From assembly GCF_042477335.2 (NCBI RefSeq), contig NC_091249.1, positions 50,700,001 through 50,764,000 on the forward strand: a stretch of DNA of 64,000 nucleotides. The letters run 5' to 3'. The notes under the pieces were generated by a model, which was not told the DNA's origin, ran no database searches, and saw only the letters and a list, made by a program, of their open reading frames with translations. Each line of letters starts with the position of its first letter. The first letter of the stretch is position 1. Source of the stretch: Ovis canadensis. Its lineage: Eukaryota; Chordata; Mammalia; Artiodactyla; Bovidae. Both the position numbers and the translations under genes were made by a program. This document shows positions 1-11,195 of the stretch, one piece after another.

Positions 1-306
1 ATTGTCCTTGAACTCTGCAGCCTGCTCTAGCATCATCATGACAACCACACCCCACCAGAAAAGCCTGCCCTCCTCTAATCAGACTGATTGGACATAGGAA
101 CATGAATATATAACAACAACAACAACAACAAAAAGATTGAGAAAGTAGGGGAGGAAAAAAGGTAGGCAGGGAATAAATGACACCTCCACTGTTTCCCAGT
201 TGAGACTAAAGCAGTTATCTCTTGCTTGTTGTGTGAACTCTTAAGATAATTATTCTGTTTTATCCCTAAGTCCTGCCCTTGATTTTTTGGATCTTCTTTC
301 TGTCAG
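1..306 (+). other. FAF2: FAF2 intron (3' part)
   Basis: This is intronic sequence before the first visible exon. It holds an (AAC)n run near 111-131, which may be a SINE tail remnant, and ends in a T/C-rich tract with the acceptor AG at 305-306. Confidence 0.85.
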
Positions 307-484
307 TCTCACAGGCTTTAAGAGAAAATACCTATCCATTCCTGGCCATGATTATGTTGAAGGATCGGAGGATGACTGTGGTAGGACGTCTAGAAGGCCT
401 CATTCAGCCTGATGACCTCATTAACCAGCTGACATTTATCATGGACGCAAATCAGACTTACCTGGTGTCCGAACGCCTAGAGAG
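307..484 (+). CDS. FAF2: FAF2 coding exon: end of UAS domain
   Basis: The exon is bounded by a ttctgtcag acceptor and a gtacag donor at 485. It starts at phase 2 (TC completing Val) and ends with AG, the first two bases of Arg. The peptide includes YPFLAMIMLKDRR and TFIMDANQTYL, which belong to the UAS (thioredoxin-fold) region implicated in fatty-acid sensing and in FAF2 polymerisation. Confidence 0.96.
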
Positions 485-3400
485 GTACAGGGGAGTTCCT
501 CTCTGGAACTGAGAGACCAGCTGCAGACGTGGGTGCCTTACCTGGGGCTTCACAAATCCTGACTTCTTCTCAGTGTTAGGCAACTTCAAAAGCCTTCTCC
601 ATTTAATGTTAAAATATTCATATATGGATACTTGGACCTAAATAACTCCATCAGATCATTTGTCCTTGGAGATGTCATTCAAAATAAAGACTCTGTGCTC
701 AGGATTATAAATCATGTCATTTAAAATAGCTGAGCATGATATAAAGAACTTAAATATAAAAACTGAGAAATGGTTATAACTCCCCCCCCCCCCCCACATC
801 GTATAAGTAATATTCAGGAATTAATGTAGGAAATTCAGGAAACACAGAAAAGCACAAAGAAGAAATTTTAAATAATTCATAAACCCTACCACCACTTTAA
901 CATTCTGGGATATTTTCTTTTAATTTTACAGACACAGACACACAACACTCTACATAGACACCCAATTTTTCAGAGAGAAAAAGAAGTATACCAAAATGTT
1001 AGTGTTTCCTTTTTGATTAGTACAACTCTGAATAAGGTGTTTCTGTATTTTTCAAATCTGCTAAAATATCTGTATGGTTTTTTGGTTTTATAAAAGCAAC
1101 ATATACAAAAATGCAGTTACCCGAGAAGGTATTTACCTATAAAATATGATATTGATGATCATTTGATGGCAATAATACTGAGTTACTTCTGTTAGGATTG
1201 GGGGGAAAGGATAGTTTTACGTGAAAAATTAAAAAGAAGTGGAAAAGCTCGCCATTTCTTTTTCTGCCAAATTAAATTAAGAGACAGTGCATTTAGATTC
1301 TGTTTGCTTTCTTTGTACTCTCTCATGATAGTGTGAAATAGTTATCTGCCGAGATTGTCAACCTTTTTAACCCCCTAAAAAATTTCAGTATAAGGAAATG
1401 CAGGGCTTTGTGAGATTTATCTTTTCCTTTTGTGCTTTTGATCTGTCCACAGGGAAGAACGAAACCAGACCCAGGTGCTGAGACAGCAACAGGATGAGGC
1501 CTACTTGGCCTCTCTCAGAGCTGACCAGGAAAAAGAGAGAAAGAAGCGAGAGGAGCGAGAACGGAAGAGGCGGAAGGAGGAAGAGGTGCAACAGCAGAAG
1601 CTGGCGGAAGAGAGGCGGCGACGGGTGAGGAGCCTGTCTCTGCTTCTGCGACTCCCAGACTGGTCTTTTCTTAAGTGTGAAAGGAAAAAACTAGATGATA
1701 GGATTGTGGATGATTTAAATTCTCCGTGCCATTTTAATATTTACTACATTTTTCACAAAAAGTATTTTTTAAAAAGTTTATTAAAACAAATATAAGAGTA
1801 AGTATAAAGGTTATGTAAAACAACTCTGTTCCATGAAAAGGAAGCATAAACAGATAGTAAACAGTTCAATATGCTAATTCACAGCAGTAGTGTTTAAACA
1901 TTCAGGTACCAGGGTTAGCTCATCTGACATTTAATTCATGATCTTGTTTCATCATTGCATATTGCTGCTTGATTATAGCCAGTGTCTTTCAGTCCTTCCC
2001 TTTTTTCTACCAGTTGCATACCTTAACAGTCAATCAATAATACATGTGATGCAGTGGTGTGTTATCAAGTAAATATAATTTAAAGTGAGGTGTTTCTGAC
2101 TCTTGCCAAGAAGTTTTTTTCCTGATACTCTCCAGTAAACCTATGATATGATTGTATTTCTTGTTTCCTTGTTCCCTAGTTGGAACCATAGTCTCACCTT
2201 TGCTTTGTGTCTCTACAGAATTTACAAGAGGAGAAGGAAAGGAAGTTGGAGTGTCTGCCCCCGGAGCCTTCCCCTGATGACCCTGAAAGTGTCAAAATCA
2301 TTTTCAAATTACCCAATGATTCTCGAGTAGAGAGACGATTCCACTTTTCACAGTCTCTAACAGTAAGGACTGCCTCAGTTGTGTGAAGTGTTAATGTCTG
2401 GGCTATAGATCTGAAAGCTTTTAAGGACTCTCAAAAATGTTCTTGGTTTATCTGCTGCTCTAATGAACAGAGGAGGAAGGGGGTGGAACAGAGAGTGAAG
2501 AGGGCACTGAATTATTGTAGGTTCCTTCAGGTCTAGCTGCCAACACAGAGCAGTTATTAAGATTTCATTATGTCATGTTTGAGCTCTGCCAAGAAGAAAA
2601 GATACCTTACCAAGAAGTTCCACAGAAGACTCAGGTGTTGGAGGTGGGAGGCTCTCTTTGGCTGCTCGGCTTTCACTGGCTTCAGAATCCCATCAGCACC
2701 CCTTGCTGTGTAGAAAAGGCTCTATCCCCGTGGCCCTAGAAGGACTGGAATTACACAGCTGGGTATAAGTGCATGGGCAGTTTTCATGCAGTTGTCACTC
2801 TTTCTTTCTTCTCAGGTTACCTCATAAGCCCCACGTAGTAGGGCTACATTGTATAGCCGGTGTCCATAGGTAGATAGTATTTGTCATTCCATAGGGATGT
2901 AGTTAAAAGCACAGACAGAGTCTTACAGAATGAGGAGCAAATTCTCATTGTTCTGTTGTTAATAAATGTCTCTCCTTGGTCAGTTTACTTAATCTCTACG
3001 CCTCAGTTTCTTCATCTGTAAAATGAGTATAATGGTCTCTCTGCAATAGGATAATTAGGATTAAGTTCGTATGTAAAGTACTCAACATTGTGCCTGGCTC
3101 ATAGTAAACATTCAAGTGCTATTTTTGATATTTGTTATCAGAAGGAATTATATTTAGTGTTGGTATGTTGCCTTTATGTTTATATTGTGTTGGTATGTTG
3201 CCTTTCCAAATTTACAACTATACTAGATTCTGCCATTTCCCTGATCACTTGAAATAATCAGGAGAAAACTGCATAATTAGACTTCCGTGGAGGCTCAGTG
3301 GTAAAGAATCCACCAGCTAATGCAGGAGACTTGGGTTCAATCTCTAGGTCAGAAAGATCCCTTGGAGCAGGAAATGGCAACACTCCCCAGTATTCTTCTT

Positions 3401-6400
3401 GCGGAATCCCATGGACAGAGGAACCTGACGGGCTACAGTCCATGGGGTCAAAAAAGAGTCAGACATGACTTAGTGACTAAACAACAACAAACCGCAAAAT
3501 AGAAATGTGGCTGCTCTGTGGTTAGGTGAGGCTGGGTGGCACATTGATTACTTCTTCCTGTTTAACTGGAGAACATTGAGCAAGTTACAGAATCTCTTAG
3601 AGGGCCTCAGATATATCGCAGATGTAAAATGGAAATATAACTTGCCCTCTGATAACATTAAACTGAAGGTATTTTAGGCCCTGTGCTGGGTACCCTGTGA
3701 GTTATGCAGGTGAGTAAAGTGTGGTTCTGAAATTCACAGAGCTTACTGACTACTAAGAATGTTAAGATTATTCAAAGAGCTAATTCACAGTAAAACATTT
3801 TGAGGCATCCTGGTGAAATAAATAGCTTCTCCATTTTATTTATCTCTCATTTATACACTGATTTATATGGAGGAAAGTACTCTTCATCCCTAACTTTGGA
3901 TATCTTATTTGGGAATAACATGAATGAGCCTCACACAGGACCTACTCTGTTGTAGATGGTTACTATATGTTCATTCCCTTCCCTTGATGTGTCTCCTAAC
4001 TGCTGTTTTGTGTGTAGGTTTTAGCTTGCAGCCATCTTGACTAACCGTTTCCCTGTAGTATGCCCAAGCTCTTCTGGAGTTTTTACTCCCCAAACTCTGA
4101 TTACATATATGAAAAGCCCAAACAAAATTTCCTCTCCTCAGAATTTTAGAGTAAAATCTATTAGAATTGGGGAATAGAATAGACTTTTAGTCAAAGGGTA
4201 ACCAACCCATTTGTTTTGTTAATAAATATTTAATCCTTGTAAGCCTTTAAAAAGATTTGCACTAAAAGTTATTTTAAAAAATAAAAACTAAGATGGAGAA
4301 ATGAGGACAGGGCTCAGAGATAGGAAAGAAGTGTGATGAGAGGTATAGTGGCACTGTTGGCTTTTCATTTAACATTCGTAGTGTTACAGCAAGTAGCTGA
4401 AGAATAAGTTGCAGTTTTTAGTGCCCTTACAGACTGTGATCTTCCTGTGAGGTCTAGTGAGTACGAGTGAATGTTACATGAAATGCATACTCTAGTGAGT
4501 ATGAGTGAATGTTACATGAAATGCACTGTTTGCGCATGGTGCTCAACTCTTGACAGTGATTAAATGCTAGGATTGAAAAAAGGGTAAAATGTACGAAAAT
4601 CTCCAGCTTCTGTGAGTGGGCAGAAAAGTGGCACCTGACTCTCTCCTAAATAAATGCGTATAAGAGAGAATCCAAATTAAACTCAGCCCAGAACTCATTT
4701 TTCTATCCATTACGAACCAAAAGGGACCTCTAGAGTGATTTTATGTGTTTCTTGATGGTATTAGGGCATTGCCAGTGATAAAGAATGCCAGTGTTGTATT
4801 AGTGTTGAGTATTATCAAGCAGTGATTGAAAAAGGAGCAAGATATTTTGCCCTTTTGTAAAACCCTTACTGGGTTCATACCAAGAATACTTGGTGCAAGT
4901 CTAACTGATGCATCTCAAGAAAAGAAAAGGAGAATGAATGTTAATGGAAATGGCAAAGACAAAAGGGAACTGAAAATTATTAAGGTTGATGGACCAAAAT
5001 ATGAGAAGTTTGTAAAATCATGAATGGATTAGGTAAGAGGAAAATGAACTTTAAATGGATTTGTAGCTATAGCCCCTTAAAAATTCTAAAGAGGTAAGTT
5101 TAAGTTAAGACAAACACAGGAAGGACTGCTTCACCAAAAGGGAATACACGTACATGAGAGGTGGAATAAAAAGGAAATAGAAATAGATTCCCTCAAAAAA
5201 GTAAGGGTAACTTGAATAGTGTGTTCCTGATCTTTGTGAGGGACCTGGATGCAGTGTCCTTCATAGCACATCCCTTAGAGTCTTGTTAGAAGTGGAATAT
5301 GTGGGACTTCCTGGTCTTCCAGTGCATGGGACATATGTTCAATACCTGGTCTCAGACGATCCCACACACCAAGGAGCAACTAAGCCTGCGCACCACAACT
5401 GCTGAGCCCACACGCACTGCAATGAAAAGTTCCTATGTGCTACAGCGAAGATCCTGCATGCCACCCCTAAGACTTGACACTGCCAAATAAATACTTGTTT
5501 AAAAAAACAAAAAAAGGGGACTTACCTGGTGGTCCAGTGGTTAAGATTTCATGCTCCCAACACAGGAGTCCTCGTTCCATCCCTGGTCCGGGAACTAGAT
5601 GCTGCAACTGAAAGTTTGCATGTCTCAACTAAGAGTTCACGTTCCACAGCTAAGGATTCCACGTGCCACGACTAAGACCCAGCGCAGCCAAATAAATGGT
5701 TTTTAAAAAGAAATGGAATATGCTATGAAGAGGACCATAGATCAGCCAGGGTGTGTATTTCTAATGGGTGGAGTTAAGAGAGAGGGGAAAATAAGAATTT
5801 ACCTGTATCTTGTTAGAGCCAAACTAGAGTTAAGAGGGCTTTCTCAGAGGAGAGGTCCACATGGAGGGTGCTGGTCCCGATCTCGATCAAGTTAAGGAGG
5901 TATCCACTTATGGGGACCAGTGAAGAGAAGTCAGAGCCCAGGTGGCCTGGGAATGGAGTAGATATTAAAGCCAGAACCAGGTAAGGAGGGTGTACATTTG
6001 GAAAGAGGAATCAACTCTTAGCATTCAGCATATATAGAGGGAGAGAAAGATACAGATGTGTATATGTGTGTACACGTTGCCTAACTTTCTCCACAGAGTG
6101 CCTAGGAACATCAGCACCCCAGTAGCAGTGAACATACTTTTGGTACCTGGATCATGGTTTTTATTTATTTTCTTATTTTTTCTTTGTTTGGCTACATCAT
6201 GCAGCATGTAAGGTCTTAGTTCCCTGAGCAGGGATTGAACCTGTGCTCCTTGCAATGGAAACATGGAATCCTAACCACTGGTCCACCAAGAAATTCCGTA
6301 GATCATGGTTTTTAAATGCCATTGTCCATTAGGAGGAACCAGGGAATGTCCCTGGTGGTCTAGAGGTAAAGAATCCACCTGCCAATGCAGGGGATGTGAG

Positions 6401-8208
6401 TTAAATCCCTGGTCCAGGAAGATACCACATGCTGCAGAGCAGCTAAGCCCGTGTGTTGTGCCATAACTACTGAGCCTGAGTACTGCAGCTGCCAAAGCCC
6501 ATGGGCCTAGAGCCTGTGCTCCACAACAAGAGAAGCCTATGCACTCCAAGGAAGAGCAGCCTCCATTGCCACAACAGGAGGAAGCCTGCATGCAGCAGTG
6601 AAGACCAGTGCAACCAAAAATTAAAAATGTTTCAAAAAGAATAATCAGGGCTCCTTGGAGAAATGGCTGATTGCATGGCTGGGATGGAAAATACAAGATT
6701 CACCTGTAATACCTTGTGCCACAAAGCAAGGAATTATTCAGAGAACATGGGAGACATGTCAGAAATACACAGAAGCCAGCTTCATTGGGCTTCTCAGACT
6801 CCATCAGAAACAGTTTGAACATTAAAACCTATTGAATGAAATAGGAAAGCATGGCTCTATGTAAATAAGTTGAAGAAAGTTTGAGGAGCAGAATGTTTCT
6901 GGAGTTTCAAAGTACTTCCCCACAAAATATTCCTTAATTACAATGGAGAAAAGACTAAGAGGGAAGAGGCCTGGCAGGTCCCACCTTAATCAGGTGATCA
7001 TAGTGGACATCATAGGTAATAGAGCAAATTGAAATTATACTCCACCTGAATAGGATGCGTTGAATAGATCACATCATCATTTCTATAATACTCCTGCCAA
7101 AGATGCATAACTGGAATTAATCGTGAATAAACTTCAGATAAACAAATAGGCCAAATAACTGACCGGAAACCTTTAGTAGTGTCAGGGTTATGAAAGTTAA
7201 GGAAATCCTGAAAACCTGTTCCAGGCTAAAGGAACAGACTTAGGAGATGTGACAGCTACTAAATGCAACACACAATTCTAAACTGGATGCTTTTGCTCTA
7301 AAAGGCAACTGCCAGTACTTGAATGGGGCCTGAATGAAAATTTAATGTATATTTTTATAGTAATATATCAGTTAAGTTTCCTAATTTTGCAGATTTTGTA
7401 TTATGAAGGTAATTGCTCTGTTTGTAAAATATACACAGGTATTCTGCGATGATGGGACATTCAGTTGGTAGCTCACTTTCAGTGGGTTCAAAGAAAAAAT
7501 TCTATACCTATGCTTTCAACTTTTCTCTAACTCTTGACAATTCCTAAGTAAAAAATGTTTAGGGCTTCCCTGGTGGCTCAGTGGTAAAGAACCCACCTGC
7601 CAATTGAAGAGATATGGGTTCAGTCCCTGGATCAGAAAGACCCCTGGAGAAAGGAAATGGCAACCCACTCCAGGATTCTTGTCTGGGAAATACCATGCAC
7701 AGAGGAGCCTGGCGAGTGACAGTCCATGGGGTTGCACCGGCTAGGACTTAACCAACTCAACAACAGCACGGTTTGTTGTTTATATCAGACCAGTTTTCAG
7801 AGAAAGAGATATATCAATTCATAGCAGGACTGGGTAACAAATCTCTTAAAAAGAGCTTCCCTGCATGTTTGCTCTGTGAAATGGATGGATTTTGAAATGA
7901 AATTTCACTGTAATGCGGTAATTTTGTATCTCCAAGTCATCCTGGAGAAAGCTATATTTGATTTCATAGTTGGGGTGTGTGTGTGTGTGTTTTCTCACTG
8001 CCCTTTTTCTCTGTGACCTCTGCAGGTAATCCACGACTTCTTATTCTCCTTGAAAGAAAGCCCTGAAAAGTTTCAGATTGAAGCCAATTTTCCCCGAAGG
8101 GTGCTGCCCTGCCTCCCTTCAGAGGAGTGGCCCAACCCCCCAACGCTGCAGGAGGCCGGACTCAGCCACACAGAAGTTCTCTTTGTTCAGGACCTAACAG
8201 ACGAATGA
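307..8208 (+). CDS. FAF2: FAF2 (UBXD8/ETEA), C-terminal half, four spliced exons
   Basis: FAF2 is an ER and lipid-droplet hairpin protein. It recruits the p97/VCP ATPase through its UBX domain during ER-associated degradation, and it senses unsaturated fatty acids. The visible coding exons are 307-484, 1453-1624, 2219-2362 and 8026-8208. Their phases join without a break, giving about 224 residues that correspond to roughly 221-445 of the 445-residue human protein. Domains seen in order are the end of the thioredoxin-like UAS domain, a long Glu/Arg/Lys-rich coiled coil, and a UBX domain with the Phe-Pro-Arg p97-binding loop (F407-P408-R409 by human numbering). The N-terminal UBA domain and membrane hairpin lie upstream of the window. 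One difference from the human protein as remembered is Arg instead of Gln just before the exon 2/3 junction of this set. The gene is convergent with RNF44. Confidence 0.97.
485..1452 (+). other. FAF2: FAF2 intron with a C14 tract
   Basis: A 968-base A/T-rich intron. The only distinctive feature is an uninterrupted run of 14 C at 782-795. No SINE or other gene is seen. The acceptor is gtccacag at 1445-1452. Confidence 0.9.
1453..1624 (+). CDS. FAF2: FAF2 coding exon: coiled coil
   Basis: The exon completes the split Arg codon and then encodes 57 residues, ending at phase 0 before gtgagg. The composition is extreme: Glu, Lys, Arg and Gln make up most of it (for example EKERKKREERERKRRKEEE). 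This is the charged helical region between the UAS and UBX domains. Confidence 0.97.
1625..2218 (+). other. FAF2: FAF2 intron
   Basis: A short A/T-rich intron of 594 bases with a gtgagg donor and a gtctctacag acceptor. No element inside it is recognised. Confidence 0.9.
2219..2362 (+). CDS. FAF2: FAF2 coding exon: start of UBX domain
   Basis: Exactly 48 codons, phase 0 at both ends, from NLQEEKERKLE to FSQSLT. The acidic/proline linker PPEPSPDDPE is followed by the first UBX beta strand (SVKIIFKLPND). The donor is gtaagg at 2363. Confidence 0.97.
2965..3125 (-). repeat. MIR SINE, antisense
   Basis: The block reads cctcagtttcttcatctgtaaaatg, then a span ending gtgcctggctcatagtaaacattcaa, the antisense core and 3' part of a mammalian MIR. 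Confidence 0.75.
3279..3492 (+). repeat. Bov-tA SINE
   Basis: It starts with the diverged tRNA-derived head (acttccgtggaggctcagtgg), continues through the BovB-derived body (catggacagaggaacctg) and ends in an (AAC)n tail. Confidence 0.9.
5303..5517 (+). repeat. CHR-type tRNA-derived SINE (first of a tandem pair)
   Basis: A diverged head (gggacttcctggtcttccagtg), the aactaagcctgcgcaccacaac segment typical of the family, and an A-rich tail. Confidence 0.75.
5518..5710 (+). repeat. CHR-type SINE (second of a tandem pair)
   Basis: The head ggtggtccagtggttaagatt, the box ccctggtccgggaactagatg and a gcagccaaataaa tail follow immediately after the previous copy in the same orientation. Confidence 0.85.
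6163..6300 (-). repeat. CHR-type SINE with perfect target-site duplication
   Basis: On + it begins with T-rich sequence (the tail) and ends accactggtccaccaagaaat (the head). It is flanked by a perfect 13-base direct repeat, gatcatggttttt, at 6150-6162 and 6301-6313. Confidence 0.92.
6345..6640 (+). repeat. CHR-type SINE, long form
   Basis: The tRNA-like head tccctggtggtctagaggtaa is followed by repeated accac/gcctgtg segments and an A-rich end. It lies in inverted orientation to the neighbouring copy at 6163-6300. Confidence 0.85.
7562..7768 (+). repeat. Bov-tA SINE
   Basis: A well-preserved gggcttccctggtggctcag head, the atggcaacccactccag body and a caacaacagca tail. Confidence 0.92.
8026..8208 (+). 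CDS. FAF2: FAF2 terminal coding exon: UBX domain with FPR loop
   Basis: Sixty codons plus TGA at 8206-8208. It encodes the rest of the UBX fold. NFPRRVLP contains the Phe-Pro-Arg loop that inserts into the p97 N domain, and the protein ends FVQDLTDE as in human. The domain looks intact. Confidence 0.97.
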   Translation, partial: VIHDFLFSLKESPEKFQIEANFPRRVLPCLPSEEWPNPPTLQEAGLSHTEVLFVQDLTDE

Positions 8209-11195
8209 CACTTTTTCTTCCTCTTCTCTCCCACCCCAATCCCCAAAAGAAATGGAAAAAAAAACACACAAAAATAAGAGAGATTGATATTATTATTATT
8301 ATAATACAATATTTTTTTTAAAGACTGCTGCGTCCTAAGGAAGGATCAGAAACCATGCTGCCTGCAAGAGTCACCACCTGTGTGCGCACGCGAGGTTAGC
8401 AATGAACGTTCCCGCTGGCAAGCCCACCCTTCCCTACTCCCTCTTGCACCATACACCTTCCAATGAAAGGAGACTCTGCCTCCAACCCAGCCGTCCCAAC
8501 TGGGGAAGGGACATTCCCACTAGATCTCATGCATTCTTGCTTTTATGGAAAATAAAAGTGAAAACCTTCATCAAACAGCTACTGCAGCATCTCCTGAGGA
8601 CTCGCTTCTCCCACCTCCAGAGAAGAGGGGAGAGAAGGCACAGAGCGGAGAGATGTTCCTCAACTTCCTACAGTTCATGAATAATTTTAATTTTTTTTCT
8701 GTTGCTTTGTAATGACCAAAGGAATGAGGCTGACATAGATGTATTTGTTTTCCTTAACATTATTTGATAAGGAGCCAGTTTTTAAACCCATGAATCCTTG
8801 CCCTGGGCTCCTTAGCCCACAAGAGTGTAATAAAGGTGCCCTGGGCTGGTTTATGCTTATTTCTGCCATTGTCCCTCTCACGTTCCCAGAGAGGTTGTTC
8901 TTTTTGGTCCAACTCTTGCTGTCCTTTCTTGCCACCTATGCACCCCACTTGGGGCAATGGGAGGAAGTCCAGGTTTGTACCCCTGCAAAGGTGGTGTATG
9001 TACCAATAGACCCGTATATATGGTATGAACTCCATGTAGATTTACCTATACATAAAACTGCAGCTTTTCCTTGGAATCTGGATCAGTGGTCATTATGGGG
9101 TCTGAACCAAAGGATGGCAGTTCATTCCTGTTCTGACATGTGCATGCTCTTTCTGCCCAGCCCTGAGCCTTCCTAAATTGCCAAGCTTGGTGCCTTTCCA
9201 AAGGACTAACAGGGCCTGTGATGCAACCAACAGAACCATGTGAGAGGACCTTGCCTATCTCCTTAGGAATTGGCGGTAGTGGTGGTTTAAGGATTGAAAG
9301 AACCATAGGCTTGAAGGAAGCCAAGGCAGAACTCAGCCTGTGTAAATTTTTGGAAGGCACAGTTAGTTCAGTTTTTGAAGTAGCCGCCTGCTGTGGAGAC
9401 AAGTTTTTATCCTCTCTATTGCTGTTGAAGTAGTAGGGGTTTTTAGCCTCTGGATGTCTTGTCTGTGGTTGAGTTTATGGTAATGGGTACATGGGTCAGG
9501 CCATGTATTAGCATGAGCTGACAAGTATTCCAAGGTGTTCTGTGGTAGACTGGTGTAGACCCAACACTGCAACCTACTGAAGTTACCACAGTTGCCTAGC
9601 ATTTGGTGAGGCCAGGGGCTCATACCAAGGTCAAGCACAAGTTGCTGGATTTGCAGTCTCCAGAGGCTTATCTCCTGCTTAGCTAAACCTGAGGGCCATC
9701 CTTTTAGGTTGCACTGACATGGCTGCTATTTGCTGCTGCCCTCAGTGGTTGGGGTAAACACCACCAAGGGCAGGTGGGGAGCCCCGTAGGTGTCACCTGA
9801 GGACCTTGAGAATTTCTCAGTGGCCTTGGCACAAGTGTCAACAGCACAATCTCCAGGAAAATGTAACCCCGCTCCTGCTTCTGTCATCCTTCCACTTTGT
9901 TTCCTGCCATCCCATGACCAGATGAGTGGGAGATTGCTGGCTGTTGGCATAAAATGTTATCTGAAGTGAATTCCAGGATAAACCATGTTCTCCAGGCCAC
10001 CTTATGTGAGAAGTTTGCTTCTTGCTGACAAGCACGCAAAGAGGAATTTTTTCAGTTGACTCAGAACCAACCTGCCTGCCTAGAATTTGCATTTCCCTGG
10101 CAGGACCTTTGCCAGGCTGGATGTACCAAGTCTGCTCAATAGTTCGATCTGCATCTCATTCTACAGCGTGCACCCTGTGCCTCTTGCCTTTTGCTAACCT
10201 GACCAGTGAAGGAGGTCCAGTGCCGGAGTATTGAAGTCTATTTGTGTCAGTACAACTCTCAGGATGGCCTGTCAATTTGCTTTGTTTTGCTTTTGTCCTT
10301 TTTTTTTTTTTTTTTTTTTACCGCTGCTTTACTCAGAGCAGTTCCTGTCTTCTTGCTGATCGAGACCTGCCACTCATCCCACTCCTTTACTCCATGAAAG
10401 GTGCACATTTTGTCAATGCCGGTACAATCTGTATGTTATTCCCAAGGACCTCTGGGAACATGATGGGACCTTCAAGCAAGAAAACAGAGAAGCTGGTGAT
10501 CCACAAGCATTTGCTCTTGTTTCCAAATCGCCTGATTATTTCAGCTGTTTTCAAATGCCAAGTCATCAGCTAAACAAAAACACTTGTTTCCAGTTTTGTT
10601 CTGCATTTCCAAGACTGAAGTAGATTCAACTGAATTTCCGTAGGAAGTGACCAAGCAAAGATACCCAATTGGAGTCAGCTGAATTTCTGTAGCCTCAGTT
10701 TTTTCTTCAACACCTGCAGAATTTCCTGCAGCAAATACTTCTTTGTCCTTGCTTTCACTATAACGTTTGGATAAAAAATGGCCAATGGAGAATACTTCTT
10801 TAAAAAAGAAAGACTATAAACAAGCTAAAAAGAACCTAGAATCTTCAACTGAACAGTCATTATGAACACTGCAAATGGTGCCAAGGCCAAGGAAAAAGTT
10901 ACGGAAAATGACTGTGGGAAGGAGTGATAACCCCCAGAACGCAGTCAGGGGAGTATTAATCTGGTGCTTGAACAAGGAGCTCCACTTTAGAACTGGTTTT
11001 GTTTTTTTTTTTTTTAAGGACTTGCGAGAGACGCAGCAACAAGAAATCCATCCCCCAAGGATGCAGTGCCCAACTTGTACTGCACCTGAATAAGTTACGT
11101 GACAATTTACTGAGGAAATCTAGTGTACTTTAAATTTTTTTCATAAAAGTTTACATTGTATTGTAGGTTAACATTAAATGTTTTATAACAAAATT
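8209..11195 (+). other. FAF2: FAF2 3' untranslated region
   Basis: About 3 kb follows the stop codon without any recognisable SINE or LINE, in sharp contrast with the intron before it and the intergenic DNA after it. This fits a conserved long 3'UTR. Possible proximal poly(A) signals AATAAA lie at 8551-8556 and 8829-8834. A T21 run occupies 10299-10319. The end is inferred from the distal ATTAAA; transcript data would fix it. Confidence 0.7.
11173..11178 (+). promoter_or_regulatory. FAF2: Candidate distal poly(A) signal of FAF2
   Basis: ATTAAA is followed within about 40 bases by a GT/T-rich stretch (gttgtgggtctttctgtctg), the usual layout of a cleavage site. It lies at the far end of the SINE-free 3'UTR block. 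Confidence 0.5.

Larger units (their letters stand above)
2363..8025 (+). other. FAF2: FAF2 last intron, SINE-rich
   Basis: A 5.66-kb intron carrying an antisense MIR, two Bov-tA SINEs, three sense and one antisense CHR-type SINE, and a small tandem duplication at 4454-4526. It ends with a TG repeat near 7975-7990 and a pyrimidine tract before the acceptor gcag at 8022-8025. A short open frame at 4826-5023 inside it has no recognisable homology and is not called as a gene. Confidence 0.9.

Noticed and set aside
3320-3502. Repeated peptides like WVQSLGQ/PWTEEPGRLQS in many places
   Set aside because: These are translations of Bov-tA/Bov-A2 SINEs.
4826-5023. 65-codon open frame in the FAF2 last intron
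   Set aside because: No recognisable domain, no splice partners in phase with FAF2, and length within chance expectation for A/T-rich DNA.
8739-9176. 145-codon open frame within the FAF2 3'UTR
   Set aside because: No homology recognised, and it overlaps similar-length antisense frames. Position in the 3'UTR explains it better than a second gene.
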